The notes under the pieces: model-generated
Told to the model about the DNA's origin: nothing
The model's input: the letters and a program-made list of their open reading frames with translations, nothing else
The model's database searches: none
Source of the DNA: Bacteroidaceae bacterium
GTDB taxonomy: Bacteria > Bacteroidota > Bacteroidia > Bacteroidales > CHK158-818
Direction of reading: 5' to 3'
Assembly (NCBI GenBank): GCA_017467745.1
Contig: JAFUKV010000066.1
Location: 1-5,026, forward strand
Length of the DNA stretch: 5,026 bases
Translations under genes and position numbers: made by a program
Part shown: positions 1 to 5,026 of the stretch, one piece after another
How positions within the stretch are numbered: the stretch's first letter is position 1
Layout: every line of letters begins with the position of its first letter

Positions 1-486
1 ATTTTACGGGCTAATCACAAATTAAAAGAAACGGATGACGATGATTTCGAAATCCGTTCACAACAAGAGCTCAGCTCCATGCTTAACTCTACAACAGACT
101 TGATGACCGTACTATTGGCCTGTATTGCGGGTATTTCCTTATTAGTTGGCGGTATAGGTATTATGAATATTATGTACGTTTCCGTAACGGAACGTATCCG
201 TGAAATCGGATTGCGCATGTCTATCGGTGCAAAAGGACGCGACATATTAGCGCAATTTTTAATAGAAGCCATCCTTATCAGTATTACCGGCGGTATCATT
301 GGAGTATTATTCGGATTCATATCGTCGTATGCAGTAAAAGTTATTGCCGGATGGCCTATCTATATACAGATCTGGTCTGTCATTTTATCGTTTGCCGTAT
401 GTACCGTTACCGGAGTATTTTTCGGATGGTATCCGGCAAAAAAAGCGGCTAACTTAGATCCGATAGAAGCAATTCGTTACGAATAA
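1..486 (+). CDS. MacB-type ABC transporter permease, C-terminal part (5' end outside window)
   Basis: The frame is open from the first base, so this is the last 161 residues of a longer gene. It encodes the end of an inner-membrane permease of the MacB/FtsX family, which with an ATPase and usually a membrane-fusion protein and TolC exports peptides, drugs or other envelope substrates. Window residues 1-30 are the end of the periplasmic domain. Three hydrophobic segments follow at about 34-60, 88-110 and 124-143. Between the first two lies the conserved cytoplasmic stretch with TERIREIGLR and the IGAK/DILAQFLIEA motif, which in this family contacts the ATPase. The C-terminus (DPIEAIRYE) is the usual MacB ending. 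Because the N-terminus is missing, I cannot tell whether the protein carries its own ATPase domain, as E. coli MacB does, or is a separate permease. The substrate is unknown. The stop codon lies 15 bases before the kinase gene, which suggests co-transcription. Confidence 0.93.
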   Translation: MLRANHKLKETDDDDFEIRSQQELSSMLNSTTDLMTVLLACIAGISLLVGGIGIMNIMYVSVTERIREIGLRMSIGAKGRDILAQFLIEAILISITGGIIGVLFGFISSYAVKVIAGWPIYIQIWSVILSFAVCTVTGVFFGWYPAKKAANLDPIEAIRYE

Positions 487-492
487 AAAATT

Positions 493-500
493 TATCTTTG
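493..500 (+). promoter_or_regulatory. Possible Bacteroidetes -7 promoter element before the kinase gene
   Basis: TATCTTTG matches the Bacteroidetes -7 consensus TAnnTTTG exactly and lies in the 15-base gap between permease and kinase. There is no TTTG or TTG at the expected -33 distance (about 468-473), so it is at best a partial promoter. The same 8-base pattern also occurs by chance inside coding sequence in this window. If active, transcription would begin at about 504-508, downstream of or within the first ATG of the kinase. Confidence 0.33.
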
Positions 501-501
501 C

Positions 502-1629
502 ATGAAAGCAACGGATATGACAAGCAATTTGGAAAATAAGAAAGGATTCTTGCTCTTGATTCACATCATGGCATGGGGACTTGTCTTCGGAACGCCTTTC
601 TTTTTCTTAGAAAAAGATTCCCAAGAAATAGCATGGAAAAAATATCTTGATTTTTGCATTGTTCCGTTCTCATCAATAATTGTTTTCTATGCCAACTACC
701 TGTTTCTCATTAATCGTTTGCTATTCAAAAGGCAAATCATCAAATATGTTATTATAAATATAGTTATCATTGCGACATTAATGGCTTCTATGGAGATTTG
801 GCGAGGCTTAGTATCTCCCAAACAAGTATTAGAAGCCTACCGCATTGAAAAACGTCTGGATGAAGACAATCAAATCAGAGAATACAAAACAATTGTTTAC
901 AAAGGAAAACCGAATATATATAAAAAAATATTCTTCACCTCGCGCGATTTATTTCCCTTGGTATTAATTATCGGCTTATCGGTAGCGATACGCATGACTC
1001 AAAATTGGTATAATACGGAGTCTGAAAGGCGAGAACTGGAAAAGATTAAAACCGAAGCGGAACTCAAAAATTTAAAAAATCAACTAAATCCTCATTTCCT
1101 GTTCAACACCCTGAATAATATCTATTCGCTCATTGCGTTCAGCCCTGAAAAAGCCCAACAAAGCATACATGATCTAAGTAAATTGCTGCGTTACGTATTA
1201 TATGATAACCAACAATTTGTTCCTATTTCAAAAGAAATCGTGTTTATAGAAAATTACATCGCATTAATGAAAATCAGGCTATCTGATGCAGTACAAGTAG
1301 ATGTAAATATTTCTAAGCAAATAAATCCTGACACAAAAATCGCTCCGCTGTTATTTATTACATTGATAGAAAATGCTTTCAAACACGGTGTCAGTTACAG
1401 CGAACCCTCGTTTATTAAAATAGATTTGCACGAAGACGGAAACAAGCGCATTGTATGCCAAATAGAAAACAGTTACTTCCCGAAAAACGACCAAGATAAA
1501 AGCGGTTCCGGTATCGGACTGGTAAACCTGCAAAAACGATTGGCATTATTATATCCGGAACAATATACATTTACCGCAGAAAAAAAAGGAAATATTTATC
1601 AAGCGATATTAATCTTACCTATGCTTTAA
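502..1629 (+). CDS. LytS-type sensor histidine kinase (His_kinase / HATPase_c)
   Basis: Membrane sensor kinase that should autophosphorylate on histidine and pass the phosphate to the LytTR regulator encoded 11 bases downstream. Hydrophobic segments lie at about residues 15-36, 51-73, 78-98 and 150-166. With the N-terminus and the basic 74-81 turn inside, residues 99-149 form a charged extracytoplasmic loop that may be the sensory part. A short helical linker (about 172-192) leads to the His_kinase domain with NQLNPHFLFN and phospho-acceptor His198. The ATP-binding region has the N-box LIENAFKHG (288-296) and a G-box GSGIGL (335-340). Length and layout fit the LytS/YehU-like kinases common in Bacteroidota, which lack the classic HisKA domain. 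The first ATG (502) gives 375 residues; the in-frame ATG at 517 gives 370 and still precedes the first membrane segment. It is the better start if the -7 element at 493-500 is used. No Shine-Dalgarno sequence separates the two choices. The signal sensed is unknown. Confidence 0.95.
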   Translation: MKATDMTSNLENKKGFLLLIHIMAWGLVFGTPFFFLEKDSQEIAWKKYLDFCIVPFSSIIVFYANYLFLINRLLFKRQIIKYVIINIVIIATLMASMEIWRGLVSPKQVLEAYRIEKRLDEDNQIREYKTIVYKGKPNIYKKIFFTSRDLFPLVLIIGLSVAIRMTQNWYNTESERRELEKIKTEAELKNLKNQLNPHFLFNTLNNIYSLIAFSPEKAQQSIHDLSKLLRYVLYDNQQFVPISKEIVFIENYIALMKIRLSDAVQVDVNISKQINPDTKIAPLLFITLIENAFKHGVSYSEPSFIKIDLHEDGNKRIVCQIENSYFPKNDQDKSGSGIGLVNLQKRLALLYPEQYTFTAEKKGNIYQAILILPML

Positions 1630-1640
1630 ATTATCTACTT

Positions 1641-2369
1641 ATGATACTAAACTGTTACATTATAGATGATGAACCTCTGGCTTTGGAATTAATGGCAAGC
1701 TACGTAAACAAAACTCCTTTTTTGTCATTACAAGGTAAATCAACAAGTGCTATCAATGCCCTAAAAGAGATACAAACAAAAGAGATAGATATTCTTTTTT
1801 TAGATATTCAAATGCCCGAGCTAAACGGAATGGAATTTTCCCGCATCATAGGAGATAAATGCCGTATCATCTTTACAACTGCTTTTGAACAATACGCGTT
1901 AGACAGCTATAAAGTCAACGCTCTTGATTATCTGTTAAAACCTATCTCGTATGCCGATTTTCTGCAATCGGCAAACAAAGCATTAAAATGGTTTCAAATA
2001 ATACGTGTCCCTGAAAAAAGAAGTTTGGAAAACGATATCGATTCTATTTTTGTAAAAACAGAGTATAAATTAGTACAGATAGAATTAAAAAAGATTTTAT
2101 ATGTAGAGGGATTGAAAGATTATGTAAAAATTTACATAGAAGACGAACTCCATCCCATTCTTTCATTAATGAGCCTAAAATCTTTGGAAGAAAAATTACC
2201 ATCCTCACAATTCATCCGGGTGCATCGTTCCTTCATCGTACAACTGTCTCAAATAAAAGTCATTGAACGGAACCGAATAGTTTTCGGCAAACAATACATT
2301 CCTATCTCCGACTCTTACAAAAACACATTCTCCGAATATCTCAACCAACGTCAGCCTAACAGCAAATAA
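1641..2369 (+). CDS. LytTR-family response regulator (REC + LytTR DNA-binding domain)
   Basis: Cytoplasmic transcription regulator paired with the kinase just upstream. The receiver domain spans about residues 1-120. The acidic pocket is Asp9/Asp10, the phospho-acceptor is Asp55 in LFLDIQMPELNG, the switch threonines are Thr79/Thr80 and the conserved Lys100 is in DYLLKP. A linker of about 15 residues leads to a LytTR DNA-binding domain at about 135-236, recognisable from KILYVEGLKDYVKIY and the RVHRSFIV motif (193-200). All phosphorylation residues are intact and 242 residues is the normal length for the AgrA/LytR-like class. Such proteins usually bind paired direct repeats upstream of target promoters. 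I cannot identify a site here, and the promoter of the upstream exporter genes, a plausible target, is outside the window. The gene ends just before a strong terminator, so it is the last gene of its transcript. Confidence 0.96.
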   Translation: MILNCYIIDDEPLALELMASYVNKTPFLSLQGKSTSAINALKEIQTKEIDILFLDIQMPELNGMEFSRIIGDKCRIIFTTAFEQYALDSYKVNALDYLLKPISYADFLQSANKALKWFQIIRVPEKRSLENDIDSIFVKTEYKLVQIELKKILYVEGLKDYVKIYIEDELHPILSLMSLKSLEEKLPSSQFIRVHRSFIVQLSQIKVIERNRIVFGKQYIPISDSYKNTFSEYLNQRQPNSK

Positions 2370-2386
2370 TTTATTTATATTCCGAC

Positions 2387-2425
2387 AAACGGGATTTACG
2401 GAAATGTAAATCCCGTTTTGTTTTA
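2387..2425 (+). terminator. Rho-independent terminator after the regulator gene
   Basis: Bases 2387-2399 (AAACGGGATTTAC) pair perfectly with 2406-2418 (GTAAATCCCGTTT), giving a 13-bp stem with a 6-base loop. The 3' arm runs into a T-rich tail (TTTTGTTTTAT, 2416-2426). It lies 17 bases after the regulator stop codon and ends the transporter/two-component transcript. The T-tract contains the TTTG that serves as -33 element for the next promoter. Confidence 0.92.
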
Positions 2426-2448
2426 TCCGTATCAATCATGTATATTTG
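2417..2448 (+). promoter_or_regulatory. Bacteroidetes sigma-ABfr-type promoter for the sialidase gene
   Basis: A -33 element TTTG (2417-2420) and a -7 element TATATTTG (2441-2448, perfect TAnnTTTG) are separated by exactly 20 bases, the arrangement used by the primary sigma factor of Bacteroides. The predicted transcription start is at about 2452-2456, giving a leader of about 20-24 bases before the ATG at 2476. The leader is AT-rich with no Shine-Dalgarno sequence, as is common in this phylum. No operator or riboswitch is visible. Confidence 0.82.
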
Positions 2449-2475
2449 TAACATACATTATTTAGCTTTTCCGAT

Positions 2476-4119
2476 ATGAAGAACACAAAATTCATCACCT
2501 TATGTTTCGCTCTTTTGTTTTTCATTAAAAACGATGTATGGGCACAAGACACACTGTTTATAGAAGAACCGCAGATACCTATATTAACAGATTGCTCTGA
2601 TAACGTATTATATCGCTTACGCATAGACAACTCATCCGGAAACATCCGAATATTCAATGGAATAACTATTCTGTTGAACAAAGCCGAAATACGAAAAAAG
2701 ATAAAGTCAATAAAACTCTATTATGCCGGTACGGAAGCCCTACAAAACGGAAAAAAGCAAATGGCTCCCGTAAATTACATGTCCGGACACAACGCAAAGA
2801 ATAACAGAAAATCAAATTCTTCTTACTCTGTGTTTTTAACCGAGATAAAACATCCCGATACGAAAATATCACTTCTATGCGATAAAAAACTCTATCCCGG
2901 AATCAACTATTTTTGGGTAAGTATAGAAGTCAAAAAAAATACTCCTCTGGAAACGACATTTAAAACTTCTATACAAAATGCTTATGCAGACGAGAAAGAA
3001 CTGACACTTTCTTATACCGGAGAAAAAAATCGAGTACGTCGTCTGGCATTCGGTCTGCGGCATACAGGAGACGACGGATCGGCCGCATTCCGAATTCCCG
3101 GATTAGTTACCAGTCTAAACGGCACATTACTATCCGTATACGACATCCGGCACAACAATAGCGCAGATTTACAAGAGTATGTAGAAATCGGTTTAAGTCG
3201 TAGCGTAAACGGAGGCAAAACATGGGAAAAGATGCGTACCGTTTTAAGTTTTGCAAATGAAGGAGGATTACCTCCCGCACAAAACGGAGTAGGCGATCCC
3301 TCTATTTTGGTAGACGAAAAAACCGGACATATATGGGTTATAGCCGCTTGGACGCACGGCATGGGCAACAGTCGGGCATGGTGGAGCTCTCACGACGGAA
3401 TGAACAAAGAACGTACAGCCCAATTAGTTTTGACAAAAAGCGAAGACGACGGAAAAAGTTGGTCGAAACCAATCAATATCACAGAACAGGTAAAACACCC
3501 GTCTTGGAAATTTCTACTGCAAGGGCCAGGATGTGGAATTACAATGAAAGACGGTACTTTGGTTTTTCCGATACAATTTATCGATTCAGTACATTTGCCA
3601 CATGCCGGTATCATGTATAGCAAAGATCACGGCCAGAACTGGACGATACACCAACCGGCAAGATCCAATACCACAGAAGCGCAAGTAGCAGAAATCTCTC
3701 CGGGTATATTGATGCTGAACATGCGCGATAACAGAGGCGGCAGCCGGGCTGTGGCAATTACTTCCGACTTAGGAAAGACATGGACGGAACATTCTTCGTC
3801 CAGAAAAGCATTGCCGGAACCGGTATGTATGGCTTCACTCCTGCAAGTCGATGCGGACAAGAATATAACAGGCCGAGATATTTTATTATTTTCCAATCCC
3901 GACGATACGAAGAACCGTAAACGAATCACAATAAAAGCCAGTCTTGATAAAGGGTTAACATGGCCTAAGAAATATCACCTTCTACTAGACGAAGAAGAAG
4001 GGTGGGGATATTCTTGCCTTACCCTTATAGACAACGAACATATCGGCATTATTTATGAAGGCAGCAGAGCACATTTGGTATTTCAAAAAATAAAAATAAC
4101 CGACATCATCACCGAATAA
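2476..4119 (+). CDS. nanH: Exported exo-alpha-sialidase (neuraminidase, GH33)
   Basis: Cleaves terminal sialic acid from host glycoconjugates such as mucin, feeding the cell and exposing underlying sugars. A signal peptide (residues 1-23, likely cleaved after VWA) sends it to the periplasm or beyond. Residues of about 27-185 form the N-terminal carbohydrate-binding-like domain found in Bacteroidales sialidases. The rest is the six-bladed propeller. By family pattern the catalytic residues are: first Arg206 in FRIP, Arg225, acid/base Asp231, Asp274 in GDPS, Glu401 in TEAQV, Arg417 in NMRDNRGG, a third Arg at 481 (or 483), nucleophile Tyr512 in GYSCLT, and Glu528 in IIYEGS. All are present, so it should be active. 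Asp boxes lie at 243-250 (with Asn for Asp), 322-329, 382-389, 429-436 and 489-496. At 547 residues it has the expected length for Bacteroides NanH. It has its own promoter and lies 11 bases before the phosphoesterase gene. Linkage specificity cannot be read from the sequence. Confidence 0.96.
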   Translation: MKNTKFITLCFALLFFIKNDVWAQDTLFIEEPQIPILTDCSDNVLYRLRIDNSSGNIRIFNGITILLNKAEIRKKIKSIKLYYAGTEALQNGKKQMAPVNYMSGHNAKNNRKSNSSYSVFLTEIKHPDTKISLLCDKKLYPGINYFWVSIEVKKNTPLETTFKTSIQNAYADEKELTLSYTGEKNRVRRLAFGLRHTGDDGSAAFRIPGLVTSLNGTLLSVYDIRHNNSADLQEYVEIGLSRSVNGGKTWEKMRTVLSFANEGGLPPAQNGVGDPSILVDEKTGHIWVIAAWTHGMGNSRAWWSSHDGMNKERTAQLVLTKSEDDGKSWSKPINITEQVKHPSWKFLLQGPGCGITMKDGTLVFPIQFIDSVHLPHAGIMYSKDHGQNWTIHQPARSNTTEAQVAEISPGILMLNMRDNRGGSRAVAITSDLGKTWTEHSSSRKALPEPVCMASLLQVDADKNITGRDILLFSNPDDTKNRKRITIKASLDKGLTWPKKYHLLLDEEEGWGYSCLTLIDNEHIGIIYEGSRAHLVFQKIKITDIITE

Positions 4120-4130
4120 GACAATAATCT

Positions 4131-4970
4131 ATGAACAATCTCACCAACTATCATAGCCACAGCACATTTTGCGACGGAAAAGCTCCTATTGAAGATTTTA
4201 TAAAACAAGCTGTCAAAATGGGATTTTCGAGTTATGGCGTTTCATCGCACGCCCCTGTTCCGTTCGCAAATCATTGGTCAATGAAAATAGAAGAGGTAGA
4301 ACCATATTTGAACGAAATAAACCGCCTAAAACAACGGTACAGTCCGCACATCGATTTGTACGCCGGAATGGAGATAGATTACCTCCATGAGAATCATCAT
4401 CCAGCTTCGGACTTTTTCGCAAAATTACCGCTCGATTATCGTATCGGCTCCGTTCATATTTTATACAAAAACAATACGGAAGTAGATATAGATTGTCGTC
4501 CGGAAGAATTTAAGTTAAACATCGACACATATTTCGACGGAAATCTAAAACTTGCAGTAACGGAATATTTCGATAAAATGATTACAATGATAAAAACGGG
4601 AGGATTCGACATCATCGGACACGCCGATAAAATTACATATAACGCTTCTACTTGCAACCCCAATATCCGAGAGCAAAAATGGTATTCGGAAAAAATAGAA
4701 GAGCTATTTGAATGTATCGCCCAAAGCGGATTGATAATGGAAATCAATACAAAAGCGTACAACCGGCACGGTATTTTCTTTCCGCATCAAAAATATTTCA
4801 AACGGATACAAGAACTAAAAATTCCCGTTACCGTCAACTCAGACTCTCATCATCCTGATTTTATAAACGACGGCAGAACAGAAGCCCTCAGCGCATTAAA
4901 ACAATGTAATATAGACACGGTACGCCAATTAAAAAACGGAACATGGCAAGACACGCCCATACAACTCTGA
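4131..4970 (+). CDS. PHP-domain phosphoesterase, histidinol-phosphatase (HisJ/HisK) family
   Basis: Cytoplasmic metal-dependent phosphatase of the PHP superfamily. It is closest in pattern to the monofunctional histidinol-phosphatases, which convert histidinol phosphate to histidinol in histidine synthesis. The metal-binding motifs are all visible: HSH (His8, His10), Asp15, His40 in SSHAP, Glu81 in GMEIDY, His109 in GSVH, His164 in GHAD, and Asp238/His240 in NSDSH. At 279 residues it is slightly longer than B. subtilis HisJ. There is no signal peptide or membrane segment. The ATG at 4131 places the first metal motif at residues 8-10, as usual in the family. It follows the sialidase by 11 bases with no terminator or good promoter between, so it is probably co-transcribed. 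The exact substrate is uncertain: many Bacteroidales already carry a HAD-type phosphatase fused in HisB, and no other his gene is nearby. It could act on another small phosphate ester. Confidence 0.88.
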   Translation: MNNLTNYHSHSTFCDGKAPIEDFIKQAVKMGFSSYGVSSHAPVPFANHWSMKIEEVEPYLNEINRLKQRYSPHIDLYAGMEIDYLHENHHPASDFFAKLPLDYRIGSVHILYKNNTEVDIDCRPEEFKLNIDTYFDGNLKLAVTEYFDKMITMIKTGGFDIIGHADKITYNASTCNPNIREQKWYSEKIEELFECIAQSGLIMEINTKAYNRHGIFFPHQKYFKRIQELKIPVTVNSDSHHPDFINDGRTEALSALKQCNIDTVRQLKNGTWQDTPIQL

Positions 4971-5026
4971 TTATCAAAGTACACATCTACATCCAGAGAA
5001 ATTAAAAAACATTTATATTTTCCCAA

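Noticed and set aside
1421..1428. TAGATTTG, a perfect match to the -7 consensus inside the kinase gene.
   Set aside because: It lies within conserved coding sequence and no gene starts just downstream; a chance match is likely in AT-rich DNA.
2503..2508. Cys10 in the sialidase signal peptide as a possible lipoprotein anchor.
   Set aside because: The residues before it (FITLC) are not a lipobox and it is too early in the hydrophobic core; cleavage after Ala23 by signal peptidase I fits better.
3012..3368. Open frame of 118 codons on the minus strand opposite the sialidase.
   Set aside because: A shadow of the sialidase reading frame: Cys- and Pro-rich, with no domain and no promoter or start context.
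3590..3597. TACATTTG, another perfect -7 match inside the sialidase gene.
   Set aside because: It is internal to the coding region with no downstream start that makes sense; treated as chance.
3333..3620. Open frame of 95 codons on the plus strand inside the sialidase.
   Set aside because: It overlaps the conserved catalytic domain of the sialidase in another frame, is rich in Arg and low-complexity codons, and resembles no family.
4971..5026. AT-rich tail with TATATTTT at 5014-5021, considered as a promoter for a following gene or a terminator.
   Set aside because: The -7 match has one mismatch and no -33 element, and no hairpin is visible. The window ends before any gene could support it.

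Overview
The window looks like chromosomal DNA from the order Bacteroidales (phylum Bacteroidota). The evidence is AT-rich sequence, genes without clear Shine-Dalgarno sequences, a well-formed Bacteroidetes-type promoter (TTTG, 20-nt spacer, TAnnTTTG), and a sialidase that closely resembles the NanH enzymes of Bacteroides, Parabacteroides and Tannerella. The genus cannot be fixed from this sequence alone. All genes lie on the plus strand and the DNA is densely coding. The longest gap between genes is about 106 bases.

Left block (1-2425): the C-terminal part of a MacB-type ABC transporter permease, entering from the left edge, is followed after 15 bases by a LytS-type membrane histidine kinase. 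After 11 more bases comes its LytTR-family response regulator. The order and spacing suggest one operon in which the two-component system senses an envelope condition and controls transcription, possibly of the adjacent exporter genes. A possible secondary promoter (-7 element only) lies between permease and kinase; if it is used, the kinase starts at the second ATG. The block ends in a strong rho-independent terminator with a 13-bp perfect stem.

Right block (2417-4970): a promoter whose -33 element lies inside the T-tract of that terminator drives an exported sialidase with an N-terminal accessory domain and a complete catalytic set. Eleven bases after it comes a PHP-family phosphoesterase of the histidinol-phosphatase type, probably on the same transcript. 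Sialic acid release and a PHP phosphatase have no obvious pathway link, so the pairing may be incidental. No SusC/SusD pair or sialic acid catabolic gene is in the window. The last 56 bases hold no feature I can support.

I see no RNA gene, mobile element, CRISPR array or novel system. The content is recognisable accessory and housekeeping material. The points most worth a second look are the overlapping terminator and promoter, the start codon of the kinase, and the two gene pairings.
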